Assembly (NCBI RefSeq): GCF_034929435.1
Contig: NZ_JAYFUM010000016.1
Span: 62,001-126,000 of the forward strand
Source: Arcicella rigui
GTDB lineage: Bacteria > Bacteroidota > Bacteroidia > Cytophagales > Spirosomataceae
Direction: 5' to 3'
DNA: 64,000 nt
Shown here: in pieces, positions 26,822 through 34,878 of the stretch
Numbering within the stretch: the stretch's first letter is position 1
Layout: each line of letters opens with the position of its first letter
Position numbers and translations under genes: made by a program
Notes under the pieces: model-generated
The model's input: only the letters and a program-made list of their open reading frames with translations
What the model was told of the DNA's origin: nothing
Database searches by the model: none

Positions 26822-27583
26822 ATGAAATATGATTTCACAGGAAAAATTGCGATGATTACGGGGGCGGCTTCGGGTTTGGGTAGAGCTACTGCTTTGCTTT
26901 TTGCTGAACTCGGAGCGAAAGTGGTGGTTTCGGATATTGCCGTAGAAGGCGGTGAAGAAACGGTAAAAATGATTCGAGAGAAAGGCGGAGAAAGTATCTT
27001 TATTGAATGTAATGTTGCCAATGAAGAAGCCGTTTGTGAATTGGTGGCACAAACCGTTCAACATTTTGGCAGATTAGATTTTGGCATCAATAATGCAGGC
27101 GTAGGAGGGATGTGGATGGCTTCGCATAAGTATCCGTTGGATAATTTCGAGAAAGTACTTGCCACCAACACCACGGGCGTTTACTTGTGTATGCGAGAAG
27201 AATTGAAAGTAATGCTTCGACAAGGCTCGGGAGTGATTATTAATGTGGCTTCTATGGCTGGACTATTGGGGTTTCCGAATAATTTGGCTTATTCTGCCAG
27301 TAAACACGCCGTTGTGGGCATGACCAAAACGGCAGCTTTGGAGTATGCAAAAAGAAAGATTAGAGTAAATGCCGTTTGTCCTGTTTATACCATTACGCCA
27401 ATGGTAGAGGAGATGTTTGAAGTAATTGGCGATTTTAAGGATAAATTAGAGACTTCTATTCCGATGAAAAGATTCGGGCAAGCTCAAGAAGTAGCCGATG
27501 CAGTTGTTTGGCTTTGTTCTGATGCCGCTTCTTTTATCACGGGTCACGCTTTACCTATTGATGGTGGCTTACAAGCGGGTTAA
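26822..27583 (+). CDS. Short-chain dehydrogenase/reductase
   Basis: A 253-residue classical SDR with the Rossmann glycine motif MITGAASGLGRA (residues 12-23), NNAG, the catalytic Ser in NVASMAGLLG, and YSASKH with the Tyr and Lys. The C-terminal ITGHALPIDGGLQAG is typical of the glucose-1-dehydrogenase/3-oxoacyl-reductase-like branch. Asp38 (VVSDIA) after the second strand favours NAD over NADP. Substrate cannot be told. Single gene with its own hairpin downstream. Confidence 0.93.
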   Translation: MKYDFTGKIAMITGAASGLGRATALLFAELGAKVVVSDIAVEGGEETVKMIREKGGESIFIECNVANEEAVCELVAQTVQHFGRLDFGINNAGVGGMWMASHKYPLDNFEKVLATNTTGVYLCMREELKVMLRQGSGVIINVASMAGLLGFPNNLAYSASKHAVVGMTKTAALEYAKRKIRVNAVCPVYTITPMVEEMFEVIGDFKDKLETSIPMKRFGQAQEVADAVVWLCSDAASFITGHALPIDGGLQAG

Positions 27584-27585
27584 AA

Positions 27586-27628
27586 CTGAAAAACCTTCGC
27601 AGAAAAAACTTTCAGCGAAGGCTTTCAG
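27586..27628. terminator. Terminator between SDR and outer-membrane gene
   Basis: ctgaaa-aaccttcgc (27586-27600) pairs with gcgaaggctttcag (27615-27628). The U-run is short, so termination may be partial. Confidence 0.6.
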
Positions 27629-27743
27629 GTGTGTGAATCATACTGACTTTAGTAATTATGCAGAATAAACTTTGATTTATTAGTTTTATAATCAACTGAA
27701 ATTCAGATAGTTTTTCTCATAATTCATTATTCAGCATTCATAT

Positions 27744-28910
27744 TTAGTTTACCTTCCAAGTAGGTACTTTAGCGGATTTTGCAATTCTAAATGAATAGCC
27801 TAAGCTGATAGAATAGTCAGCAAAAGCAGCATCTCCTTGTACGTGTACGTAATTTGCTGGGTCTGAAATCTTAGAGTTTTGTAAATTCTGGTCAGCAATA
27901 TCCGCAGCACTTTGAATACGATTTTTAATGAAATTGTAAGGAACAAATAAGCTGAAAGTATGTTGTCCTTTGCGGTAAGTTACCCCTGGCTCAACGGCTA
28001 CTACATAACCCGGACGACGATACGCCACTTGTCCACCGAAGGCATCATAAGCTGGAATTCCTTCTACTCTACCTGCCAATGAAAACGCTAAATTTTTCTG
28101 TTTGCCTACGGCTGTCATAAAACCTGCACGAGCAAAGTATTGGTCTGGACAAGCATAAATATTATAACCTGTTAAACCCGCTTTTGCCGCAGATTTAAAC
28201 GAACCATTTGATTCTTTCGGGTTGAACAAATAATAAGCATTCGCAAAACCATAAATGTTTTTGTGTAATTGACGGAATCCTTGAAATTCAACTGAAAAAC
28301 CTACACCACCATCACCCGGCTGAATGGCTTGGTCCATTGTTACATTTTTATATGTCCCATCAGTTTGCAAAGCATCGTCGGTAGCTTTATAATTTCCTGT
28401 TGCTAATTTGATACCTGCCCCAATCATAATATTTCCTTTGTGTGCTTTTTTGGGGTCAATCAACCAATAATTTGCTCCAAAACGAATATCAGCAAGTCCG
28501 CCAGCTTTTACGCTATAACGAGTCAATGTTTTTGTAGCAACATCCTTATTTAAAGTTAAAGTCTGTGAACGTTCTGAATCTACAAAAGGAAGTGTAGCAT
28601 TTAGTTGTACTCGGCTCGAAAGTCCATAAGAAATATTAATATCCACAGCGTGTTGGTAAATATTTACAGCATTGCCTAACACTTGTCGTTGAGGTTGTTC
28701 TTCTGTACCTACGAAATGTCTCCAAGAGTGAAAATAACGATAATTTGCACCTACTTGAAATTCTCCTTTACCAAGATTGTAAGAAGAAGAGGCAGACATC
28801 GCATTGATTCCACCCATTTGGCGTACTGCCACACAGCCTTGTGCTGAGGCTTGTTGTTGGAGTACTAAAGTACTTGCGGCAAGGAATAGAGATTGTAAAA
28901 GTTTTTTCAT
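27744..28910 (-). CDS. Outer-membrane beta-barrel protein
   Basis: A 388-residue protein with a signal peptide (MKKLLQSLFLAASTLVLQQ, cleavage near ASAQ). The alternating aromatic/hydrophobic strands (FQVGANYRYFHSWRHFVG, VDINISYGLSSRVQLNATLP, YSISLGYSFRI at the end) are typical of the MetA/phenol-pathway-like transporter family of barrels. I infer a substrate channel. It is the last gene of a three-gene minus-strand run with the haloperoxidase-like lipoprotein and another barrel; a 190-bp gap separates it from the lipoprotein. Confidence 0.75.
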   Translation of the reverse strand: MKKLLQSLFLAASTLVLQQQASAQGCVAVRQMGGINAMSASSSYNLGKGEFQVGANYRYFHSWRHFVGTEEQPQRQVLGNAVNIYQHAVDINISYGLSSRVQLNATLPFVDSERSQTLTLNKDVATKTLTRYSVKAGGLADIRFGANYWLIDPKKAHKGNIMIGAGIKLATGNYKATDDALQTDGTYKNVTMDQAIQPGDGGVGFSVEFQGFRQLHKNIYGFANAYYLFNPKESNGSFKSAAKAGLTGYNIYACPDQYFARAGFMTAVGKQKNLAFSLAGRVEGIPAYDAFGGQVAYRRPGYVVAVEPGVTYRKGQHTFSLFVPYNFIKNRIQSAADIADQNLQNSKISDPANYVHVQGDAAFADYSISLGYSFRIAKSAKVPTWKVN

Positions 28911-29100
28911 GATTGATTTTGGATTATTGGATTAACAGAAATTTATAACTCTTTATAATTGAAATGAGGTAAGTATGAGTGCTGAGTTTAGAATTTAAAA
29001 TGCTGAATTTCATGTTGTTAGGCTATTCTAAATTCTAAACTAAAATTGCACAATTACTTAATGTTAAATAATTAAAGGTTTAGAGATAATTTCACTGTTA

Positions 29101-30603
29101 TTAGTTCGCTCCGTCTGTTTTAGCACGAGCTACGGCATAATCACCAATTTTCTTTCCGCAAGTAAGACCTACTTCGCAGTCGAAACGGTAGTGAATAGCT
29201 CCATAAATTCTTGATTCCGAGGCTTCTTTTGCCATCGCTTCTAAATTGGTTTTTTCTTCAGGAAAGAGGTAAGACAATACTGCTGCGGCTGCTGCCGAAA
29301 AAGTAGAGTGTCCAGAGGTATAACTTGGGAAATTGGGCGTTCCTGTTGCCGTTTTAATGCTTGGGTCAACTTGATTTGGACGTGGATAAAAATAATAGTA
29401 CTTCGTATCCCAACAGCAAATCCCTGCATCTTCGATGGCTGTATTCAAAAGTGCTAATGAACGAGCCATTCTTACTTCCGACATATTGGCTTTTCTGAAT
29501 AATTCTAAACCAATCTGATTCCAGTGTCCCGGAGGAGTTGAAGTACCCAAACCATCAGCCCAAAACTGTACAATCGACCATTGTTCACGAGTGATATTTT
29601 TAGCAAAACCTCTTACTTCTTCCAAGTCTTTTTTGAATGCTTCTGAATTTAAGGCTGGCGGTGCTGCTGGACGAATAGCATCACGAGTAGCTTTATCGAA
29701 GTTCCAAGTTTTTACTTCACCAAATTTCATCAACATTCCCGGACGAGCAGGCACGTCTAAACTTTTCCATGGGTTTGTTATTCCTCGTGCTAAAGCGGCT
29801 TCTGCGTATTGTGCTTGAATCGTAAGGTTTCCACCTGCAGTTCCCATTCCGTCGGTTTTAGCATAGGCAATGATTTTATCTGCTACGGCTTTTCCTAAAA
29901 TATCTGCGGCATCAATATCACTTTGTACGCTTTTCCCAGACCAAAGTCCAACCATGCGTCCTTCGTTGTATTTGTTTTCAATCAACTGTGTTGGATAACT
30001 TCCCGGAAATAAAAACTTCAAAACTTTACTTGATGCAGCGGCAATAACAGCTTCTTCCGAAGGGTAGTCTGGCAAAGCATCCGTATTGTTTTTTCTCATG
30101 TACTTAAATTTATATGCCCAAGTAGCCACCAAAGCATCGTACTGAGCCACACTTACCAAAGCATAAGCACGTGAAGCATAAGGTGGATTCGCAAAGGGAA
30201 AGTAAGGAAGAGAATCAGGTTTTGCTGAACTCGGAGCAGAGTAAGTATCGTCTTCGTTTGGTTCTGGTGCTAAGTTGTAGCGTGCAATCAACTCACGTGC
30301 TACTTCATTCCAGCGTCCTACCGAACCCGCCTGCCAATAGGTTACCGCACTTTTTTGAGCGGAAGTCAAGTTGGCAACTACTTTTTTAGCATCTTCCAAC
30401 TCTGCTTTGTACTCAGCAGAAGTAGTTTCTTTTGGAGCAGGAATTGTATAGTCGCTTGGCTGACCGAAGTACATTTTCCAGTTACCAGCATTGGGTTCAA
30501 TACTTGATGGTTCTAATGGCTTTACATAAGCTTGTTCTACTTCTTTTGAACAAGCAAAGGCAATCATACTGATAAATAATATAGATAAAATTCTTGATTT
30601 CAT
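29101..30603 (-). CDS. Vanadium-haloperoxidase/PAP2-like lipoprotein
   Basis: A 500-residue protein. I start at ATG 30603, giving MKSRILSILFISMIAFAC with a lipobox Cys; an ATG 21 bp earlier would spoil the signal. The C-terminal part holds the PAP2/haloperoxidase triad: KYYYFYPRPNQ (Lys and Arg), SYTSGHSTFSAAAA (Ser-Gly-His) and SRIYGAIHYRFDCEVG (Arg and His). These residues bind vanadate or phosphate. Family members oxidise halides with peroxide or act as phosphatases, and the sequence alone does not decide. Located in the periplasm or at the outer membrane. It is 38 bp downstream of a barrel gene, so probably one operon. Confidence 0.87.
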   Translation of the reverse strand: MKSRILSILFISMIAFACSKEVEQAYVKPLEPSSIEPNAGNWKMYFGQPSDYTIPAPKETTSAEYKAELEDAKKVVANLTSAQKSAVTYWQAGSVGRWNEVARELIARYNLAPEPNEDDTYSAPSSAKPDSLPYFPFANPPYASRAYALVSVAQYDALVATWAYKFKYMRKNNTDALPDYPSEEAVIAAASSKVLKFLFPGSYPTQLIENKYNEGRMVGLWSGKSVQSDIDAADILGKAVADKIIAYAKTDGMGTAGGNLTIQAQYAEAALARGITNPWKSLDVPARPGMLMKFGEVKTWNFDKATRDAIRPAAPPALNSEAFKKDLEEVRGFAKNITREQWSIVQFWADGLGTSTPPGHWNQIGLELFRKANMSEVRMARSLALLNTAIEDAGICCWDTKYYYFYPRPNQVDPSIKTATGTPNFPSYTSGHSTFSAAAAAVLSYLFPEEKTNLEAMAKEASESRIYGAIHYRFDCEVGLTCGKKIGDYAVARAKTDGAN

Positions 30604-30641
30604 TTGAATACAATTAAATGGCAATTGAAAATGCTTGATGT

Positions 30642-31565
30642 TTATTTCTGAGATTTCTTTTTACTAAAATCAAAAATGTATTGTAACTGTCCGCCGAAAG
30701 CAGCATCTACTTTACCCACATTTCGCCCAGCGATAACTTTTGCAAAATGACCATTCACAGAAAAGTTTTTGATGGGTGTATGCCAAGTAACAAAAAGTCC
30801 GATGCGTGTCCAGTCCATTTTATTAGCAGGAAGTGGCGTATCGTATCTGCGAATATCTGTGCCTGTTGTACATCTGATATTATCAATAAATGCTTCGGCA
30901 AGTACTTCTTTTTTGTTTACACCAATTCTTAATGAAGTACTCACTTGGTCGGGTACTGCCATTTCGTGACTGTACTGAATTTCATTTCCTGTATAATAGT
31001 TGGTTCTGTCCACATGTATTTTATCACGAGCGATATAACCAGCTTGTGCTGTGATATGGATGCCTAAAGGAAGTAACTGGTGGGCAATCAAACGAGCTGA
31101 AGCTGTTTTTGAATGAAGTCCAATAGAGTAAGGCAAAAAGTCAGGAACATAGTCGGTTACGGGAGTAGAAACGCCTACAACACCGAACATTCTGAATTTA
31201 TGATACAATAAAAATCTGTATTTGAAAGCCAAGCTTACATCTTGAAGACCACTCAAACCCGTCATTGTTCCCGAAGTAGAAGACGTTGAGATATAAGGTA
31301 AAGAAGCAATAATATTGAACTTACTCGTAACGCCATAAGCTGCCATTACTGAAGCTGAATTGCTCGTGAAAGTACCAATATTTTGGTTTTTTCTGAGTCT
31401 GTCACCTTCCCAGTATTGCGACCACGACTCAGTGTCGTACTGCACTACTGCACAAAGTTTTTTGTCACCCATCATCAAACCATCTTGCGGAGTTTGTGCA
31501 AAAATTGTAGTTGAAGAGATGAGTAATAAACAGATAAAATAAAGTTTTTGTAAAGATTTCATCAT
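30642..31565 (-). CDS. Outer-membrane beta-barrel protein, first gene of the haloperoxidase operon
   Basis: A 307-residue protein with a signal peptide (KLYFICLLLISSTTIFAQ). Beta-strand alternation runs throughout, with LSGLQDVSLAFKYRFLLYH, a PVTDYVPDFLPYSIG stretch and a terminal GGQLQYIFDFSKK. It resembles phenol-pathway-type (MetA-like) barrels, like the third gene of this operon, and may let a small molecule cross the outer membrane. The promoter just upstream is covered by two copies of the TTTCCA-N6-TGGAAA palindrome, so expression is probably switched by a dimeric regulator. Start: ATG at 31565 or 31562. Confidence 0.75.
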   Translation of the reverse strand: MMKSLQKLYFICLLLISSTTIFAQTPQDGLMMGDKKLCAVVQYDTESWSQYWEGDRLRKNQNIGTFTSNSASVMAAYGVTSKFNIIASLPYISTSSTSGTMTGLSGLQDVSLAFKYRFLLYHKFRMFGVVGVSTPVTDYVPDFLPYSIGLHSKTASARLIAHQLLPLGIHITAQAGYIARDKIHVDRTNYYTGNEIQYSHEMAVPDQVSTSLRIGVNKKEVLAEAFIDNIRCTTGTDIRRYDTPLPANKMDWTRIGLFVTWHTPIKNFSVNGHFAKVIAGRNVGKVDAAFGGQLQYIFDFSKKKSQK

Positions 31566-31607
31566 AATTGACGCTTGAATTCCGATTTATTAGAAATTGA
31601 ATTTATT

Positions 31608-31623
31608 TTCCAAAATTATGGAA
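31608..31623. promoter_or_regulatory. Palindromic operator 1, over the -7 box of the barrel-haloperoxidase promoter
   Basis: TTCCA-aaatta-TGGAA. On the minus strand the -7 element TAATTTTG (31611-31618) lies inside it. A site here would block open-complex formation. Confidence 0.75.
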
Positions 31624-31634
31624 TATCTAAATTG

Positions 31635-31652
31635 TTTCCAAGCAAATGGAAA
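31635..31652. promoter_or_regulatory. Palindromic operator 2, over the -33 box
   Basis: TTTCCA-agcaaa-TGGAAA, a perfect 6-bp-arm palindrome. The minus-strand -33 TTG (31639-31641) lies in its promoter-proximal arm, 20 nt from the -7 box. Centre is 28 bp from operator 1. Confidence 0.78.
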
Positions 31653-31790
31653 AAATATTGTGATTTTTAGAAAAAAAATGATTTTAATTTAATGGAAGCC
31701 CAAATTGAGTAATTTTGAAGCTTTTGAAAATCGTGAAATAGTAGAATATTTGGCGGTTTTTGATATTAGAAAAGTTCTATTTAGTTTATT

Positions 31791-31808
31791 TTTCCAGAAT
31801 AGTGGAAA
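31791..31808. promoter_or_regulatory. Palindromic operator 3, upstream copy
   Basis: TTTCCA-gaatag-TGGAAA, identical arms to operator 2 and 156 bp centre-to-centre upstream of it. It lies between the barrel gene and the DUF3179 stop. A 100-residue plus-strand frame here (31705-32007) is not credited. Confidence 0.72.
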
Positions 31809-31896
31809 AATGAAAATTTTACGAGAAGCAGATATTTTTTCGGAATTTTTAGAAAGAGGTAGAACTATTTACATTAAAAATGTTAGGTTTATTGGT

Positions 31897-33039
31897 TTAA
31901 TATTGTTGGGTTTGTGGATGGAAAGTCTTCCAACTATGCCAAAATTCTTGATAAGCATTCACTTTTGTAAGGGTAATTTGTGGGTTCGAGATACTTTTTC
32001 CTCTTAAATCAAATCGTGATGAACCATTGATTAAAGTGTCGTTTTTGAAAGTGAATGTTGAACTATTGGTTGGTACTTTAAAAGCAAAAAAGCTTTTGTT
32101 GTCTTTTGCTAATACCAAAACGATGGCTTCTTTCCCAATACTTGTTTGGACGATTCGTTCTTTTTTCAAACGATTCCAGTCAAACGCTTTACTTTCGCCA
32201 TTCAACTGAATACCCACCACCCACGATTTATCTTTCCACGACAATGAATCCGTTCCTGTCAATTTCTTTTTCGATTTGCCCGATTCGTATTTGGCAGTAC
32301 TGTCGTACTCGTCTTTGTAAAGTACATCGGCTTGCATGATTTTACTTTCGGGGTAAAGCTTCAACCAAGTATCTAATGAAACTTGCTGAGAGGCTAATTC
32401 TGGCAATACTGTGCCTTTTAGTGGCCCCGTGATGGCTTCACCGTTGGCTTGTCGCCACCAACTTTTGGTTGTTTTGTCTTCAAACATGGCGTTGAAATGA
32501 TCCATGCCTACCAATCTGAAAGTTTCAGGTTTACCATTTACCAGCGGTTCAAATACTCTCCCTGTTCTACAAACAGAGCAGTATGTCACCATAATTGGTT
32601 TGCCTGCCAAAGTATCTCTTACTTGATGATGATACAGAATCAACGAAATAGGATAGGCTTTGGCTTCGCCGTTGAGTTCAACGCCTACAATTACTCTATT
32701 GGTTTTGATTTTATTTTTCTGTGCAGTTTGCATACTCAAATGTTCGGTCTGGGCAAACATTGCATCCGCAGCCATTTGGAAATTAAAAGCATAACAAACG
32801 CCCAAAGCAATCACCGAAGCAAGAGCAGTAAATACACGGGAAGATTGATAAGCGGAAGAAATACCTGCCAAGATGAGTACGCCAAAAAATACCCTGAAAG
32901 TCCAACGCCAAGTATATAAAAAATAGGCAATATCAATGCTTCGCATTTGCTGGCTTCCGGGCATAGGCATGATAAAATACACATTGAGAATTTCAAAAAG
33001 GATGAGTCCGATAATACCCAGATAGAAGAGTTTTTTCAT
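31897..33039 (-). CDS. DUF3179-domain membrane protein
   Basis: A 380-residue protein. The N-terminal about 100 residues hold three or four hydrophobic helices (LFYLGIIGLILFEILNVYF; WTFRVFFGVLILAGISSAY; VFTALASVIALGVCYAF). The rest is the DUF3179 domain: GVELNGEAKAYPISLILYHH, then MVTYCSVCRTGRVFEP with a conserved Cys pair, and SWWRQANGEAITGPLKGT. The function of DUF3179 is unknown; the CxxC suggests metal or redox chemistry outside the cytoplasm. The usual DUF3179 protein is a secreted soluble domain, so the membrane fusion here is notable. It has its own operator-bearing promoter and lies in the minus-strand cluster. Confidence 0.88.
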   Translation of the reverse strand: MKKLFYLGIIGLILFEILNVYFIMPMPGSQQMRSIDIAYFLYTWRWTFRVFFGVLILAGISSAYQSSRVFTALASVIALGVCYAFNFQMAADAMFAQTEHLSMQTAQKNKIKTNRVIVGVELNGEAKAYPISLILYHHQVRDTLAGKPIMVTYCSVCRTGRVFEPLVNGKPETFRLVGMDHFNAMFEDKTTKSWWRQANGEAITGPLKGTVLPELASQQVSLDTWLKLYPESKIMQADVLYKDEYDSTAKYESGKSKKKLTGTDSLSWKDKSWVVGIQLNGESKAFDWNRLKKERIVQTSIGKEAIVLVLAKDNKSFFAFKVPTNSSTFTFKNDTLINGSSRFDLRGKSISNPQITLTKVNAYQEFWHSWKTFHPQTQQY

Positions 33040-33196
33040 TTTTTATTTGGCTAATGAATACTTTGAATGTTGCTGAGGGCTAATAATGAAAAAACTCTAC
33101 ACATCAAGCTGATAAGTAGAGTTTGAATTATTAACCATTTATAAATACTTAAAATATCTTTGAATCATTTATTACATCGGGTTTTTGTTTTAAAAC

Positions 33197-33221
33197 TTTC
33201 CACATTCGTTAAATATGGAAA
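33197..33221. promoter_or_regulatory. Wider-spaced TTTCCA...TGGAAA inverted repeat in the DUF3179 leader
   Basis: ACTTTCCA and TGGAAAGT arms are separated by 13 bp rather than 6, within the transcribed leader. It could be an RNA hairpin or a variant operator; spacing argues against the same dimer contact. Confidence 0.4.
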
Positions 33222-33342
33222 GTTTGTAATACCCCAATTTTAATATTCTGATTTTCCACTGCTAAACAAATTAAAATGACTAAATATAGATTTTTTGTCA
33301 CTTTTCTAATTTCTGCTACAAAGTAATGGCTAAAATTTATTA

Positions 33343-33360
33343 TTTCCAAATAAGTGGAAA
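33343..33360. promoter_or_regulatory. Palindromic operator at the DUF3179 promoter
   Basis: TTTCCA-aataag-TGGAAA. On the minus strand TTTG (33347-33350) in this site and TACTTTG (33319-33325) are spaced by 21 nt, so the site covers the -33 box. The rest of the 33040-33486 gap shows a half site at 33364 and no credible gene. Confidence 0.72.
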
Positions 33361-33467
33361 AATTTTCCATTATTTTTTCTCTTTTTTGAATATTTGGCTT
33401 CAATCGCTCATTAATTTGACAAATTTTTATTCGTTTCTGGAAAAAGTAGGAATATTTTCAAAATTTA

Positions 33468-33485
33468 TTTCCGCAAATCTGGAAA
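33468..33485. promoter_or_regulatory. Upstream palindromic operator of DUF3179
   Basis: TTTCCG-caaatc-TGGAAA, one mismatch to the consensus. It abuts the stop codon of the AhpD-like gene and is centred 125 bp upstream of the promoter site. Confidence 0.6.
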
Positions 33486-33486
33486 T

Positions 33487-34035
33487 TCAGTTTGGCGTTG
33501 AATTAGCGTAACCTGTTTCTTCGGCAATTTTCTTGGCTCTGGCTTGATACATGGCAGGATTATCAGGGGCGAATGTACCTAAGCCATCCACATAACGATT
33601 GAACATACAAAAGGCAGCGGCGATTAAAACCGTATCATGGATTTCAAAATCACTTGCTCCTAAGCGTCGTGCTTCGGAAACTTGGCTTTCAGTAACAAAC
33701 TTTCCGCCTTGTTGTACGCTTTTAGCAATGCTCAAAAGGGCTTTTAATTTATCAGAAATGGGAGAATTTTGATAATCTGCTTTTACTTTCTGCACCAAGT
33801 GTTCGTCTTCTGTGGCATAATATTGTGCCACTGCTCCATGAATATTCTGACAGAAAAAACAGTCATTTAAAGATGAAACAAAAGTGGCGATAAGTTCTCT
33901 TTCGCCTTTGCTCAAACCTTCGTCTGTACGAAGTAAAGCTTCTGCCAAAGCATTTAATGGTTTTGCCGTTTTCGGGCTAAATGCCATTAATCCACGAATG
34001 CCGGGCAATTCTTCGGTTAATGTAATGTGTGCCAT
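33487..34035 (-). CDS. AhpD-like peroxidase-related protein, copy 1
   Basis: A 182-residue member of the carboxymuconolactone decarboxylase/AhpD superfamily, subfamily of uncharacterised peroxidase-related enzymes. The active-site motif is LNDCFFCQNIHGAVA, that is CxxC followed by H three residues later, preceded by the KGERELIATFVSSL helix. In AhpD the Cys pair reduces peroxides or a peroxiredoxin partner. I start at ATG 34035 (MAHITLTEELPG), matching its paralogues; an ATG two codons earlier exists. It is one of three paralogues in the cluster and the last gene of its run. Confidence 0.9.
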   Translation of the reverse strand: MAHITLTEELPGIRGLMAFSPKTAKPLNALAEALLRTDEGLSKGERELIATFVSSLNDCFFCQNIHGAVAQYYATEDEHLVQKVKADYQNSPISDKLKALLSIAKSVQQGGKFVTESQVSEARRLGASDFEIHDTVLIAAAFCMFNRYVDGLGTFAPDNPAMYQARAKKIAEETGYANSTPN

Positions 34036-34135
34036 AAGCAAGAGTTGTGAGTTTTGAATGATGAATTGTAGAGTTAAAATATTGGTAGGAGTAATTTATC
34101 AGGATAATATCATCTTTCAGACTAAGCTACTTATA

Positions 34136-34681
34136 TCAAGCTTTTGTTGGTAGAACATATCCTAAAGTCCCCATTCGTTCGCCCATTTGTGCGTAAGTTT
34201 CAGCATTAGTCGGGGTAAGCGTAGCCAATCCGTCCACATAGCGATTGAACATACAAAAAGTAGCGGCAATCAATACCGTATCGTGAATATCACGGTCGTT
34301 TGCTCCGAACGAACGAGCCAATTGTACATCTTCTTCGCTTACGGTTCTGGCATCTGTTTGTACTTTGCCTGCAATCGTTAGCAAAGCCTTTAATTTATCA
34401 GAGATTGGGGCATTTTGATAATCTCCCAACACTAAATCAACTGTTTGGGCTTCGTCTTGATATAAATATCTTGCCGCCGCCGCATGACTACACGAGCAGA
34501 AAGTACAAGTATTTTTGTTGGAAACATACGTGGCAATGAGTTCTCTTTCTGCTTGAGACAAAGGTGAATCATCACGTAATAAAATTTGGGCTAATTGGTA
34601 AAGCGGTTTACCTGTGTCGGGTCTGAACATTACCAAACTTCTGATACCCGGAACATTTTCTGGAAGTTGAATATGGGGCAT
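34136..34681 (-). CDS. AhpD-like peroxidase-related protein, copy 2
   Basis: A 181-residue paralogue of copy 1. The active site is KNTCTFCSCSHAAAAR, so CxxC and the following His are kept, with an extra Cys (CTFCSC). The flanking QAERELIATYVS and the C-terminal SFGANDRDIHDTVLIAATFC and NRYVDGLATLTP segments are shared across all three copies. Cytosolic, no signal. It lies 94 bp upstream of copy 1 and downstream of the MFS gene. Probably redox-active, perhaps protecting against a product or substrate handled by the cluster (inference). Confidence 0.9.
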   Translation of the reverse strand: MPHIQLPENVPGIRSLVMFRPDTGKPLYQLAQILLRDDSPLSQAERELIATYVSNKNTCTFCSCSHAAAARYLYQDEAQTVDLVLGDYQNAPISDKLKALLTIAGKVQTDARTVSEEDVQLARSFGANDRDIHDTVLIAATFCMFNRYVDGLATLTPTNAETYAQMGERMGTLGYVLPTKA

Positions 34682-34753
34682 AATGTGAGTGATGAATTTT
34701 GAGTTATGAGTTTTTTATTTTGATAGCATTTTTTTCATGAAAAAAATGTAAAA

Positions 34754-34808
34754 GCAACCCTTGCGGTTGCCTTACTCGAAACAGTGAAACGGCAACCGCA
34801 AGGGTTGC
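34754..34808. repeat. REP-like perfect 18-bp inverted repeat
   Basis: gcaacccttgcggttgcc (34754-34771) and its exact reverse complement (34791-34808) are separated by 19 bp, in the 197-bp gap between the MFS gene and AhpD-like copy 2. A degraded relative (caaccgcaagagtttgttgc) lies near 47497. It might tune read-through inside the operon. Confidence 0.75.
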
Positions 34809-34878
34809 CGCTACGGGATTTTATTGAGGTAAATTCAAATGCTTTGTTCAAGAGTAGTTTTGAAAGAATAATCGAAAA

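Noticed and set aside
31705..32007. 100-residue plus frame between barrel and DUF3179 genes.
   Set aside because: Overlaps an operator and the 3' end of DUF3179 on the other strand; composition not protein-like.
33197..33221. Ninth copy of the operator.
   Set aside because: Arm match is good but the spacer is 13 bp, so not counted with the N6 sites.
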